DNA from: Paenibacillus sp. UNC451MF | Lineage (GTDB): Bacteria; Bacillota; Bacilli; Paenibacillales; NBRC-103111 | Assembly: GCF_000686845.1 (NCBI RefSeq) | Contig: NZ_JMLS01000004.1 | Location: forward strand, 335,783-399,782 | Length of the DNA stretch: 64,000 nt | Reading direction: 5' to 3' | Shown: piece after piece, positions 29,033 to 38,576 of the stretch | How the letters are laid out: the number at the start of each line of letters is the position of its first letter | Position numbering within the stretch: the stretch's first letter is position 1 | Translations under genes and position numbers: made by a program | Notes under the pieces: model-generated | Database searches by the model: none | The model's input: only the letters and a program-made list of their open reading frames with translations | Told to the model about the DNA's origin: nothing

Positions 29033-30274
29033 TTACTTTGAAAGCTTCATCAGCCTAAGATCAAGATACAAAGAGACTTTGTGGTCCATATTCTTCATAT
29101 CGATTCCGCCTATTTCTGCAATACGCTTTAAACGATAGTTCAAAGTATTGATATGAATATGCAGCGCATCGGCTGTATCCTTCAAGCTGCTGTCATGATT
29201 CAGAAAAACATCCAAGGTTTCAATCAAACAGCTGTTATGCTCGCTATCATACCCATGGAGCTTACGCAGACTGTTATTTTCGTATAGAGGGGCTCCATCT
29301 GTATGGAGCATCATCGGTAAATACCGGTAAAATCCAAGCTCCCGATGCTGATGAACCTCCTGCAATGCGTCAGGAAATCGCTTCTTCAGTTCTAATACCG
29401 ATACAGCTTCCTGCCAAGCTTTTTCAACTACAGTGAAATCCTCATATTCATTTCCGCTAGCTCCATCGATGGGAGCGATACCGAATCTTTCCTTCATTTG
29501 TTTCATAAATTCACGTATAAATCCGGAGCTTGAATAGTCGCGCTCTGCTTCCGATCGGGAAAATCTCCATGATGTCAACAAGATAAGCTGGAATCCATCA
29601 ACAACATGAAGCACAATTTTTACAGATTGTGTAGTCGTAATCATGTATTGTATGCGTTGAAGCAAAGAGTCTGTAATTTCCTGTTGAAATTGAAACACTG
29701 TCACTTGAAACGAGGATGGAAGTGAAATATTAAACAGCTTTGCTTGTTCTTTAATGGCGCCGGGGGACTTCAAATGTCCAGTCAACAGCTGCCAGAATAA
29801 ATTTTGCTGCCCCTCTTCCTCTTTGCGCTTCTGAATTTGCAGCTGCAGCATCAGATGCTTGGAGGCTTGAGCCGCTCTTTTCAATAAAGCGAACTCGTGG
29901 GGTCCTAACGGTTCGTTCTCTTCCATGGCCCATATATAGCCGAGAATTTCGTTATGCTTACGGATGGCAATAGCAATTCGATCACCTAACCCCACATCGT
30001 GCACTGCCTCAATTTTGACGGGTTCCTCACATTCCATCAGCTTCTGTATGACTCCGTTTCTCCACAATGCACTGATAACCTGCTCAGGTACACGTCGGCC
30101 GACGATCGTCGCGATGCGAGCCTGATCGGTATAGGGACTGTGAGAGCTGTATGCAATAAGCTGATGGTTCGCATTCTCTATCGTAATCGGACAATGAAGA
30201 GTATCACAAATCATGTCCGCCAAGCTGGTAAAACTATCAAAATGTCGGTCAAAAGGGTCTTTCTCCATTGGCAT
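29033..30274 (-). CDS. PucR-family transcriptional regulator (AdeR-like)
   Basis: A 413-residue regulator. The N-terminal half resembles a GAF-like sensor (LADMICDTLHCPITIENANHQLIAYSSH), the middle is a GGDEF-like CdaR domain, and the C-terminus has the PucR helix-turn-helix (LIETLDVFLNHDSSLKDTADALHIHINTLNYRLKRI). In Bacillus subtilis AdeR, of this family, activates ald; this gene lies just upstream of ald on the same strand, so the same role is likely. Confidence 0.87.
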   Translation of the reverse strand: MPMEKDPFDRHFDSFTSLADMICDTLHCPITIENANHQLIAYSSHSPYTDQARIATIVGRRVPEQVISALWRNGVIQKLMECEEPVKIEAVHDVGLGDRIAIAIRKHNEILGYIWAMEENEPLGPHEFALLKRAAQASKHLMLQLQIQKRKEEEGQQNLFWQLLTGHLKSPGAIKEQAKLFNISLPSSFQVTVFQFQQEITDSLLQRIQYMITTTQSVKIVLHVVDGFQLILLTSWRFSRSEAERDYSSSGFIREFMKQMKERFGIAPIDGASGNEYEDFTVVEKAWQEAVSVLELKKRFPDALQEVHQHRELGFYRYLPMMLHTDGAPLYENNSLRKLHGYDSEHNSCLIETLDVFLNHDSSLKDTADALHIHINTLNYRLKRIAEIGGIDMKNMDHKVSLYLDLRLMKLSK

Positions 30275-30363
30275 ACGGCTTCTTGCTCCCCGGACATCGT
30301 ATTAGAAAATTTCTTCCTCATTGTAAAGCACCTTCCCTTTTGTAATCAATAGAAAGAAATATA

Positions 30364-30392
30364 TTGAGAAGTTGAGGATAGGGATATATAGT
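30364..30392 (+). promoter_or_regulatory. SigA-type promoter of the metallophosphatase gene
   Basis: TTGAGA (30364-30369), 17-bp spacer, TATAGT (30387-30392), about 75 bp before the TTG start. Confidence 0.6.
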
Positions 30393-30464
30393 TAATTTCC
30401 ATAAAGGAAAGTGTAAATACAAGTGATATCATCAACTGAGCTGCTAAGAAAGGAATGATACTCC

Positions 30465-31202
30465 TTGAACAGAACATTAGTTATTAGCGATATTCACGGC
30501 TGCAATGCATCGTTTAACGAATTATTGCAGACCATCGGATACAATTCGGGACAAGACAAGCTTATACTTCTCGGCGATTTCGTTGACCGCGGTCCTAATA
30601 GTAAAGAAGTGGTCGAACAAGTGATAGAAATGGTAGAAGCTGGACAAGCCATCGCTCTGCGTGGAAACCACGATCAACGTTTTCTTGAAGTCATGGCCAA
30701 TGAGGCAAATGAGCACGCTACCCAGCGTTTTTTTGAGTATGGCGGACATCAGACATTGAGCAGTTACTGCAGTGAAACCCTGTTATGGAATGGTTCCTAC
30801 GATGAGCGCAGACTGGAAGCGGCAAGAGCCTATATTCAAGATACGTTTGGACATCACCTCGACTTTATAAATCAGCTCCCTTACTATTACGAAGATGAAC
30901 ATCATATTTATGTTCATGCCGGTATTAATCCAGAATATACGAATTGGAAGGAGCAGCCTCTGCTTGATTTCCTATGGATTCGTGACCCATTCTACAGTAA
31001 ACCTACGATCGTGGAGAAAACCGTCGTATTTGGTCATACAAGGGCAATTAACATGCATGATACGGCTCATATCTGGTTCGGAGGAGATAAAATAGGCATA
31101 GACGGAGGCTGTGCTTATGGTATGCAGCTAAACTGCCTTGAGATATTGGAGGGTAAAGAATACCGTACGTACCATGTTAGTTCGGTTGAATCAAAGTCCT
31201 GA
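30465..31202 (+). CDS. PPP-type metallophosphatase (serine/threonine phosphatase or Ap4A hydrolase-like)
   Basis: A 245-residue calcineurin-like enzyme. Metal-binding motifs are DIHG (9-12), GDFVDRG (37-43), GNHD (67-70) and a later HAGI and FGHT. This is the small bacterial PrpA/PrpE/ApaH-related group. Translation begins with TTG; AAAGGA is upstream. Monocistronic and divergent from the PucR-type gene. Substrate (phosphoprotein or dinucleoside polyphosphate) cannot be decided from sequence. Confidence 0.9.
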   Translation: MNRTLVISDIHGCNASFNELLQTIGYNSGQDKLILLGDFVDRGPNSKEVVEQVIEMVEAGQAIALRGNHDQRFLEVMANEANEHATQRFFEYGGHQTLSSYCSETLLWNGSYDERRLEAARAYIQDTFGHHLDFINQLPYYYEDEHHIYVHAGINPEYTNWKEQPLLDFLWIRDPFYSKPTIVEKTVVFGHTRAINMHDTAHIWFGGDKIGIDGGCAYGMQLNCLEILEGKEYRTYHVSSVESKS

Positions 31203-31258
31203 CGGTGTAAGGAAAACTTCAAACTCTTCACGAAGTGGGAAACTTAGACGAATTAAAC

Positions 31259-31293
31259 AAGCTGACGCCAATTGAAGAACGGCGCCAGCTTGC
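31259..31293 (-). terminator. Hairpin after the small membrane protein gene
   Basis: Arms CAAGCTGACGCC (31259-31270) and GGCGCCAGCTTG (31282-31293), 12 bp with one mismatch. On the minus strand TTTAATT follows. It may also act on the convergent phosphatase transcript. Confidence 0.6.
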
Positions 31294-31321
31294 GGTGTGT
31301 AGAGATTTTGCCATTAAACTT

Positions 31322-31618
31322 CTAGTAATCCATGCCTCGACTTAAACCGGCCATAATTGTCCCCAAGAAAAGGAAAGCAATGAGGATATAAATAACAATA
31401 CCGATAGCAGCCCAAAGAAGACTGGCTTTAGCATAGTTTGCTTTAGAAGGATTCGTACCGCCTCCAAAAGCCCAAACAAATAACATAATGATGTTCACAA
31501 GTGGGATGATCATAATTAAGATCGTCAGCATCCAATCCTTTACTGATATAGCGGGTGCCACTTGTTGCTGGTATCCTGGTGTAGGATAACCAAGATTCTG
31601 GTTTACATTCGGTTCCAC
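31322..31618 (-). CDS. Small membrane protein, two transmembrane segments
   Basis: A 98-residue protein: Pro/Gln-rich N-terminus (YPTPGYQQQ), then hydrophobic segments at about 30-52 and 66-90 separated by a short loop with GGGTNPSKANYAKA. Similar short proteins are common and uncharacterised in Firmicutes, as far as I recall. GTG start with AAGGGGA upstream. No operon partner. Confidence 0.75.
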   Translation of the reverse strand: MEPNVNQNLGYPTPGYQQQVAPAISVKDWMLTILIMIIPLVNIIMLFVWAFGGGTNPSKANYAKASLLWAAIGIVIYILIAFLFLGTIMAGLSRGMDY

Positions 31619-31790
31619 GTGAGTTCCCCTTAAATAACTATTTTGAGCAATAAAAAAAGCTCCATACCCTATAGTAGGGATAGTTGCTTCATGATTAAGT
31701 ATTCATAATTACATGCTCAATAACTACATTTTATGGCATAATGTGCTAAATATCAACAAGAAATGTTGAAATGATTTCCATTTCATGATA

Positions 31791-31813
31791 AACCCTGCCG
31801 CAATGGCAGGGTT
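31791..31813. terminator. Bidirectional intrinsic terminator after GH35 gene
   Basis: Perfect 9-bp arms AACCCTGCC / GGCAGGGTT with a 5-nt loop. T-rich sequence follows on the plus strand and GTTTATC on the minus strand. It ends the GH35 transcript. Confidence 0.8.
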
Positions 31814-31837
31814 TTAGTCTTTTGTAAATGGCTGTTG

Positions 31838-33646
31838 CTACACTTCCTCCGTATCGCTGAAGCTAATAATTTCCTGCTCCACTGCAGTTGTTGAACCTAG
31901 ATCGGGGAGATCCTCCAAGCTCACAACGGGATCGATTGCTCCGTGCAGTTCGAAGATAACAATCTCATTCGTTCCTGATCGAAGAAGCGGTCCTGGTACG
32001 TATAAAGTTTTCTGAGGCCCTCGCTCCCAATATCTCCCCAGGTTGAACCCGTTCACATAGGCGACACCTTTCTTCCAACCATCGAGCCGTAAAAATGTAT
32101 CCGCAGCGGCATCGACTTCAAAGGTGCCTCTATAAAAAGCAGGTTCGTTTGATATCACATTCATTTTTCCAATTGGTGCATAGTCCAGCTCCACTGGCTT
32201 TGATAGCGGAAGTGGATACATGTCCCAGCCGAATAAAAATTGGTTATCGAGACGCACACCCTCTGTAATTCCCTTATAGTCCTTAAGCAGAGGCCCGTAG
32301 TTAATACGGCCCATATTTTCCACCAGAATTGTCAGTCGTGCTCCTGATTCAGGCACATGGACACGAATCGGCTGCGGATTCCATCTCTCCACGGAACCGA
32401 TATAGCTCCCATCCATAAACACCTGAGCACGATCATGCACATCTTGCAAATGCAGGTCCTGTCCATGACGTGGTCCTGATACCCATGTGGAATAAACAAT
32501 AAATCCATAGTTCTGCCCTAGCTTCTCCATTGGCAGTGGATTGATTCCAGACGATTTACTCGTCAGCGAATCCAATTGCTGGAGCAGCATCGCGCATTCG
32601 GTTAACCTTACTTCTCCATACCGTTTCCTAAGGATAGGCTCAGGCAGAGAAATTGGCGGAATATCCACATATTTCTGAAGAACCTCACGTACAGCATAAT
32701 ATTTCTCCGTCGGCTCTCCTGACTCGCTAAGCGGCGAGTCGTAATCATAACTTGTAACGGTTGGTTCATAGGTCTTGATATGATTAGCGCCGTTATAGAA
32801 GCCAAAATTAGTACCGCCATGGAACATGTAAAAGTTCACGGATGCATCTGCTGACAGCATTTCATCCAATACCGCAGCAACATCTGCCGCATCTCGAGTA
32901 TGGTGCTTCTCCATCCAGTGATCGAACCACCCGTTCCAATACTCCATGCACATCAGGGGTTCATCTGCACGGTACTCGCGAAATTTAGCGAACGATTCCA
33001 TCGCTTTAGAGCCAAAGTTTACGGTTGCTAGTACATCAGGCAGCGTACCGCCTTGCAGCATGGAGTCCGTTGGTCCATCAGAAGTAAATAACAGAACATC
33101 AACGCCTCTAGAAATCAATCCCTGACGCAGATATTCCAAATAAGCCTTGTCATTGCCATAGCTTCCATACTCGTTCTCAATCTGTACCGCAATGATCGGA
33201 CCTCCGTTCGAGCATAAGAGAGGCGTCAGCTTAGGAATAAGAACGTCATAATACGCATCCACTTTACTTAAATACAGGGGATCCGAGCAGCGCAAACGTA
33301 TGTCACTATAACGGAGCAGCCAAGCAGGGAGCCCTCCGAACTCCCACTCGGCGCAAATATACGGGCTCGGTCTAACGATAACGTGCAAGCCAAGATCTCC
33401 AGCTACTTGAATAAATTGAACCAGATCGGCCAATCCTTCAAAGCAAAACTGCCCTTCTTCCGGTTCATGAACGTTCCATGCAACATAAGTTTCGACCGTA
33501 TTAAATCCGCATGCCTTTAATTTTAACAGCCGGTCCTTCCAGTACTCTGGGACGACACGAAAATAATGGATTGCTCCAGAAATGATACGGATTGGCTCTC
33601 CATTGAGCATAAATTGATTACCGACAGCTTCAAAACGTACAGTCAT
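31838..33646 (-). CDS. Glycoside hydrolase family 35 beta-galactosidase
   Basis: A 602-residue GH35 enzyme. The N-terminal TIM barrel has GFNTVETYVAWNVHEPEEG and RPSPYICAEWEFGGLP; the acid/base Glu is in QIENEYGSYG (about residue 159) and the nucleophile Glu in MEYWNGWFDHW. C-terminal jelly-roll domains follow (GRYWERGPQKTLYVPGPLL). No signal peptide, so it removes terminal beta-galactose from imported oligosaccharides. It lies 14 bp after the S9 peptidase gene on the same strand and may be read through from it. Confidence 0.95.
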   Translation of the reverse strand: MTVRFEAVGNQFMLNGEPIRIISGAIHYFRVVPEYWKDRLLKLKACGFNTVETYVAWNVHEPEEGQFCFEGLADLVQFIQVAGDLGLHVIVRPSPYICAEWEFGGLPAWLLRYSDIRLRCSDPLYLSKVDAYYDVLIPKLTPLLCSNGGPIIAVQIENEYGSYGNDKAYLEYLRQGLISRGVDVLLFTSDGPTDSMLQGGTLPDVLATVNFGSKAMESFAKFREYRADEPLMCMEYWNGWFDHWMEKHHTRDAADVAAVLDEMLSADASVNFYMFHGGTNFGFYNGANHIKTYEPTVTSYDYDSPLSESGEPTEKYYAVREVLQKYVDIPPISLPEPILRKRYGEVRLTECAMLLQQLDSLTSKSSGINPLPMEKLGQNYGFIVYSTWVSGPRHGQDLHLQDVHDRAQVFMDGSYIGSVERWNPQPIRVHVPESGARLTILVENMGRINYGPLLKDYKGITEGVRLDNQFLFGWDMYPLPLSKPVELDYAPIGKMNVISNEPAFYRGTFEVDAAADTFLRLDGWKKGVAYVNGFNLGRYWERGPQKTLYVPGPLLRSGTNEIVIFELHGAIDPVVSLEDLPDLGSTTAVEQEIISFSDTEEV

Positions 33647-33660
33647 CCCATCAGCCCCTT

Positions 33661-36117
33661 TTATTTGCTAAGATGAATATTCAAGAATTTAAGAAGTGCA
33701 TTGTAAAAATCTATCTGATTTTCAAATTTATAAAATCCGTGTCCTTCATCCTGTTTGATCATATAATTGGAGTCGATACCACGCTGGCGAAGGGCCATGA
33801 CCATTTGATCGGACTCCTTCTTGTTCACTCTAGGGTCATTGACACCCTGAGCAAATAAAATCGGAGCTTGAATTTTATCCACATGAAGAAGCGGTGAATT
33901 TGCTTCCATCATTTCTTTGTCTTTATTAGGATCCCCTACCTGCTGGTACATGATCTGACGATCCGGTTCCCAGTAAGCCGGCATGGAATTAAGGAAAGTA
34001 AATAAGCTGGACGGTCCCATGTAATCGACTCCTGCAGCATACAATTGGGGTGTATACGTCACACCTGCAAGTGCGGCATAACCTCCATAGGATGCGCCGT
34101 AAATCGCAATTCGTTTAGGATCGGCAATTCCCAAATTTATCAACCATTGAACTCCATCGGTAATATCATTTTGCATCGCCTGACCCCATTGCTTATTCCC
34201 GGCGTTCAGGAATTGTTTACCATAGCCCGTCGACCCGCGGAAATTCATTTGCAGGACAGCATAGCCACGGTTCGCCAGCAGTTGGACCTCCGGATCAAAT
34301 CCCCATGAATCCCGTGACCAAGGTCCACCATGAGGGAGAACTACAACAGGTAAATTTTGAAGTCCTACATTCTTCGGCATGGTTAAATAGCCATGAATCG
34401 TTAACCCGTCGCGAGAATTGTATGAAATAGGCTTCATTTCAGCCATATCTTCTTCCTTAATCCACGGCTTAATGTCAGCATACTTCTCCAGTTGCTTCGT
34501 TTTTCGGTCGTAAAAATAGTAAGCCCCCGGCGATTTATCACTGTATGATCGCAGTGTAACTTTGGTCTCGGGTAACGGATTGCCGACAATGGCGAATTGC
34601 TGATTTGACGGCAATTGGCTCTCTATTTCTTTTCTCAGCTGCTCGTATTCTTTGTCTAGATATGCATAGTATACTTTATCCGTTTCATACTTGACCGCAA
34701 GAATAGCCCGCTTCTTATAAGATACGATGATATCTTTTATATCGGCATCAGGGTTTTCGTAGATCGTGTCCCCTATGGTTTTCGTGTTCAGGTTGTATTT
34801 GACAAGAGCAAGCTTATCACGACCGATGTTGGATAAAGCGTATAGCTGGGTATTATCAAAAGAGAACATGATCGGGTTGAATTCATCACCGAACTTCACG
34901 GTTAATATAGGTTCAAACTTCTGTGACGTTGAGTCGCGGTATAATATCTTCTTGTCGATTCCATCCGTAGCAACAGCAAGTCTGACATCTCCATACAAAT
35001 CCGTCATCCAGCGTGTAACATTGCCGGGATTACCCTCCATTATCTGGAATTCACCCGTCTTGACATTAAGAGTAAACAAGTCGAACAGCTCTCGGTTTCG
35101 CTTGTTCATAGAAATTAAAATATCATTGGGATGAGAAGGATCATAGGACATATTCTCCAAGTACTCCGCCCGCACGTTATCAAACGGCGTTAAGTCTTTA
35201 TCCGAAGATCCGTCGGCATTAATCGAATGAAGGTGGTAATCCTCGTCACCGCCTTTATTCGTCATATACAAAATCGTATCGTTATTAAACCATGTGAAGT
35301 CTACGATACTTCGATCTTTTATATCGGTGATCTTAACTGCATCCTTCTTGTCCTGATTTTTCTTGTAAACAAATATTTGCTGCTGGTTATCGTTCTGCTT
35401 CAGGAATGCCGTATATTTTCCGTCAGGAGATACTTCGTAACTGCCCAAGTCTGAGCCCCGCAAAAAATCTTCTAACGGAACCTGGCCAGACTCGGTTTCC
35501 CCTATCATAATCGCCCGGTAGAGAAACAGCGCCAGCTGTGCGCGAGTGACTTTATCCTTGGGCATAAACTCGACTTGATTCGTAAGGAAGTACTGTTTTA
35601 AACGTATGACATCGTTATAATGACTATCACTCAAGATACCTTCGTCCTTGAACAAGACGTTCATGCCGTTATCTTTCAGTTGAAAAGCCCGTACCAGCAA
35701 GCTGGCCATCTGTTCCCTCGTCAAGGGCGCATTCGGTGAGAATAGTCCTTGGTCACCTTGAATGATCTTTTTCTCGGCTAACACATTGATGGCAACAGCA
35801 AATTCGCTTTTCTCAGGAACATCCGTAAATCCTTTCAGTGAAGCGGGATAACCCAGCTTCAAAGCTTTGCTTAACCATTGTGCCGTAACCCCCCTGGTTA
35901 CTTCATCATCAGGCTTAAATAACCCATCGGTGTTTCCTTGAATAATCCCTCTTTGAGACAGCATCGCGATCTCTTTACTAGCATAGTGGTCCTTTGGTAC
36001 ATCCCGATACCCTTGAATCGGCCCTTCCTTTTCGGAAGCGCTTGCAATCGTCACGATATTCGATAACAACGCGACAACAAGCAGTACGTAGAACAATTTT
36101 AGCAGTGGGCTCTTCAT
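33661..36117 (-). CDS. S-layer-anchored S9 family peptidase
   Basis: An 818-residue secreted protein. Signal peptide about 1-28, three SLH domains (about 36-80, 97-140, 155-207; e.g. YRDVPKDHYASKEIAML, FTDVPEKSEFAVAINVLAEKKIIQG) that bind secondary wall polymer, a seven-bladed-type propeller (230-540) and a C-terminal prolyl-oligopeptidase domain with nucleophile Ser in GASYGGYAAL, Asp in GVNDPRV and His in DEGHGF. ATG at 36117 has GAGGAG 8 nt upstream. It should cleave peptides at the cell surface. Confidence 0.93.
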   Translation of the reverse strand: MKSPLLKLFYVLLVVALLSNIVTIASASEKEGPIQGYRDVPKDHYASKEIAMLSQRGIIQGNTDGLFKPDDEVTRGVTAQWLSKALKLGYPASLKGFTDVPEKSEFAVAINVLAEKKIIQGDQGLFSPNAPLTREQMASLLVRAFQLKDNGMNVLFKDEGILSDSHYNDVIRLKQYFLTNQVEFMPKDKVTRAQLALFLYRAIMIGETESGQVPLEDFLRGSDLGSYEVSPDGKYTAFLKQNDNQQQIFVYKKNQDKKDAVKITDIKDRSIVDFTWFNNDTILYMTNKGGDEDYHLHSINADGSSDKDLTPFDNVRAEYLENMSYDPSHPNDILISMNKRNRELFDLFTLNVKTGEFQIMEGNPGNVTRWMTDLYGDVRLAVATDGIDKKILYRDSTSQKFEPILTVKFGDEFNPIMFSFDNTQLYALSNIGRDKLALVKYNLNTKTIGDTIYENPDADIKDIIVSYKKRAILAVKYETDKVYYAYLDKEYEQLRKEIESQLPSNQQFAIVGNPLPETKVTLRSYSDKSPGAYYFYDRKTKQLEKYADIKPWIKEEDMAEMKPISYNSRDGLTIHGYLTMPKNVGLQNLPVVVLPHGGPWSRDSWGFDPEVQLLANRGYAVLQMNFRGSTGYGKQFLNAGNKQWGQAMQNDITDGVQWLINLGIADPKRIAIYGASYGGYAALAGVTYTPQLYAAGVDYMGPSSLFTFLNSMPAYWEPDRQIMYQQVGDPNKDKEMMEANSPLLHVDKIQAPILFAQGVNDPRVNKKESDQMVMALRQRGIDSNYMIKQDEGHGFYKFENQIDFYNALLKFLNIHLSK

Positions 36118-36210
36118 TAACAATCTCCTCTATATGGTATAAAATAGTCACATCGCCAATAATATATCATTCAAGCTATCGTATGGTAAATAGATGATTT
36201 TAAAGTTGCA

Positions 36211-36239
36211 TTTACAACGAATATATTAATCGTTATAAT
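36211..36239 (+). promoter_or_regulatory. Promoter of marR-MFS with operator in the spacer
   Basis: TTTACA (36211-36216), 17-bp spacer, TATAAT (36234-36239). The palindrome AACGAATATATTAATCGTT (36216-36234) fills the spacer exactly, a typical position for MarR autoregulation. A further pair AGTTGCA (36204-36210) / TGCAACT (36249-36255) surrounds the promoter. Confidence 0.65.
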
Positions 36240-36283
36240 AGTGGCGCATGCAACTATTAATCGAGAATAGGAGTCTACCACTG

Positions 36284-36754
36284 ATGGATTATAAAAGCAC
36301 AATTCCCCGCTGGGTCTCGCTATTGTATCGATATGGTCATATGTACATAGGTGACCGGTTAAAGCACCTGGATATTGGCCGGGGGCAGCACATTTTTCTA
36401 AACACACTTTATAGAGAGGATGGCCTCAGTCAAGAGGAGCTCTCCAATCACCTCAAAATCGATAAAGGAACTACTGCCAAAGCTTTGAAAAAGCTGGAAG
36501 AGCAAGGCTATGTCATTAGAAAAGTAAGAGATGAGGACAAGCGGACCTATCAAGTTTTTTTAACGAAAAAGGCACTGCTTATTAAAGACGAAGTCAGGTC
36601 AGTCCTAACCGATTGGCGAAATCATATATCACATGGATTAACGGAGGAGGAGAAGCAAATGGCGCTGATTTTGCTGGAAAAAATGGGCACAAACGCAGCG
36701 CGTATTCATGAGATCGACGAGGAACAAATGAACAACATCAAAGAAAATGCTTAA
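36284..36754 (+). CDS. MarR family transcriptional regulator
   Basis: A 156-residue winged-helix regulator: N-terminal dimer helices, DNA-binding region EDGLSQEELSNHLKIDKGTTAKALKKLEEQGYVIR, wing KVRDEDKRTYQVFLT. Start ATG at 36284 with AGGAG 10 nt upstream. Co-transcribed with an MFS exporter 23 bp downstream, so it probably represses a drug- or metabolite-responsive efflux operon. Confidence 0.9.
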   Translation: MDYKSTIPRWVSLLYRYGHMYIGDRLKHLDIGRGQHIFLNTLYREDGLSQEELSNHLKIDKGTTAKALKKLEEQGYVIRKVRDEDKRTYQVFLTKKALLIKDEVRSVLTDWRNHISHGLTEEEKQMALILLEKMGTNAARIHEIDEEQMNNIKENA

Positions 36755-36777
36755 AGTCGTCTAGGAAGGTGAACGCT

Positions 36778-38037
36778 GTGAACATCAAAGCGATGGGCCA
36801 ACGGGTGATAAATAATCACTTTCATGCCCTTACGCATCAAAATTACCGATATTTCTGGTTTGGCCAGTGCATTTCATTAGTCGGGACATGGATGCAAAAT
36901 ATCGGGCAATCGTGGCTCGTATTAACGTTAACGGGCTCTCCTCTGTTACTAGGCCTGGTCGGAAGCATTCAGTTTTTGCCGATCACCTGTTTTTCATTGT
37001 TTGCGGGAGCAATCATTGACAAGTTTCCTAAGAAACAAATCTTACTTGTTACCCAGACAATCTCCATGATTCTCGCTTTTGTATTATCGTATCTCGTATT
37101 CACCCATAAAGTGCAATACGGACATGTGCTCGTCCTTGCTTTTATTCTAGGCTTGACCAACACGTTCGATATGCCGACAAGACAATCATTCAACATTGAA
37201 ATAGTCGGCAAGGAAGACTTGATGAATGCAATCGCGCTGAACTCGACTACATTTAATCTGGCTCGTATTTTAGGCCCCTCCATTGGGGCGGCTATGATGG
37301 CTTTGCTTGGGCCTGCATGGTGTTTCTTATTAAACGGGATAAGCTTCATAGCCGTTATTTACGGACTGCTGCAAATCAAAACAATCCCTTACGTTCGCCA
37401 AAAGAAGAAGAATGTCAGCATATTTAAAGAAATTAAAGATGGTATGGTCTACATATCTCAAGATAAACGTCTAGCACAAACTCTGCTGCTTGTTACGATT
37501 ATTGGAACGTTCGCTTACAATTTCGCCATTCTTATTCCGGTCTTTACAAAGGGCGTTCTGCATATGGAGGAAAGAACGTACGGAATGCTGATGTCCTGCC
37601 TTGGAGTAGGATCGCTCATCGGGGCATTGACCGTGTCGCTGAGAAGTAAAAGCGGGCCGAAAATGAAGGTTATCGCTATCGCTTCCATTCTTATAGGAAT
37701 TTTCTTATGTATTACCGGATGGACAACTTCACCTTACTTAACAGGTTTTTTTCTTGCATGTACCGGTGTGTTTAACATATTGTTCGCAACCAATTGCAAT
37801 TCTTCCCTGCAGATTTATTCTAAAGATGAATACAGAGCGAGGGTCATGAGCGTATATTCGCTTGTCTTTGCAGGCTCTACACCAGTTGGCAACCTGTTTG
37901 CAGGTTACATGGCGGACCGGTTTGGTGCCGATGGAGCATTTATCGCATGCGGACTTCTATGTATCGTACCTTGTTCAATAATCTTATTCTTATTCCGTAA
38001 GAAAAAATCAGAACAGGCAGAGACTCCTGCTGCATAG
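36778..38037 (+). CDS. MFS transporter (MFS_3-type efflux protein)
   Basis: A 419-residue protein with about 12 hydrophobic segments. The N-terminus NYRYFWFGQCISLVGTWMQNIGQSWLVL and the early loop SIQFLPITCFSLFAGAIIDKFPKK are typical of the enterobactin/macrolide-type MFS_3 group. GTG at 36778 lies 8 nt after GGAAGG, preferred over a GTG 9 bp earlier that overlaps it. Substrate unknown; export is suggested by the MarR partner. Confidence 0.9.
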   Translation: MNIKAMGQRVINNHFHALTHQNYRYFWFGQCISLVGTWMQNIGQSWLVLTLTGSPLLLGLVGSIQFLPITCFSLFAGAIIDKFPKKQILLVTQTISMILAFVLSYLVFTHKVQYGHVLVLAFILGLTNTFDMPTRQSFNIEIVGKEDLMNAIALNSTTFNLARILGPSIGAAMMALLGPAWCFLLNGISFIAVIYGLLQIKTIPYVRQKKKNVSIFKEIKDGMVYISQDKRLAQTLLLVTIIGTFAYNFAILIPVFTKGVLHMEERTYGMLMSCLGVGSLIGALTVSLRSKSGPKMKVIAIASILIGIFLCITGWTTSPYLTGFFLACTGVFNILFATNCNSSLQIYSKDEYRARVMSVYSLVFAGSTPVGNLFAGYMADRFGADGAFIACGLLCIVPCSIILFLFRKKKSEQAETPAA

Positions 38038-38040
38038 TAA

Positions 38041-38096
38041 AAAAGAGCTGCTTCCTCTCATCTTGGTGTACAAGATTTGAGGAACAGCTCTTTTTC
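38041..38096. terminator. Bidirectional terminator between MFS and OsmC genes
   Basis: Arms AAAAAGAGCTG-TTCCTC and GAGGAA-AGCTCTTTTT form a long stem flanked by A and T runs; it serves both convergent transcripts. Confidence 0.88.
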
Positions 38097-38099
38097 TCA

Positions 38100-38549
38100 T
38101 TAGGAACAGCAGCTTCCATCAGCCAAGTGACAAACCGCAGGTGCCGCTTCAACCTCCCCGGTCGCTTCGATATACTCAATTTCAATATGAGAGCTTACTG
38201 TGCGAAGCAGCTTGCAGTTCTTTCTAACATGCGTTAACAGCTCCGACTTTTGCTTCTCCGTTATTTGACCTTTTATCGTCACCTGAAACTCGATTCTAGA
38301 GATATCTCCCTGCTCATTCATCGTATCTTCAGCAGTTACATGAATATCATCCACCGACCAGCCCTTGTCTTCTACATAACGGGTCATCGTAGTAACCGAG
38401 CAAGCGGAAAGTCCGATGAGCCACAGCTCGGTCGGACGAAACCCAGTATTATCGCCGCCCCTATCCAGACCTTGATCAATCGTAACGGTGCGAGTTTGAG
38501 CAGTAGCCAGCTGAAGAAAACGGCGCAAGCGTTGTAACTGAATCCTCAT
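38100..38549 (-). CDS. OsmC/Ohr family protein with Cys-rich tail
   Basis: A 149-residue OsmC-fold protein. The two redox Cys positions are in LIGLSACSVTTMTRY and RKNCKLLRTVSS; GGDNTGFRPTELWLIGL is the family core. OsmC proteins reduce organic peroxides with thiols. Unusually, the C-terminus ends CHLADGSCCS, adding three Cys. ATG at 38549 follows GGGG. It lies 27 bp after the permease gene of a sulfonate-type importer and is probably in that operon. Confidence 0.85.
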   Translation of the reverse strand: MRIQLQRLRRFLQLATAQTRTVTIDQGLDRGGDNTGFRPTELWLIGLSACSVTTMTRYVEDKGWSVDDIHVTAEDTMNEQGDISRIEFQVTIKGQITEKQKSELLTHVRKNCKLLRTVSSHIEIEYIEATGEVEAAPAVCHLADGSCCS

Positions 38550-38576
38550 ATAGTTCAACCCCTTTTGACGATTATA

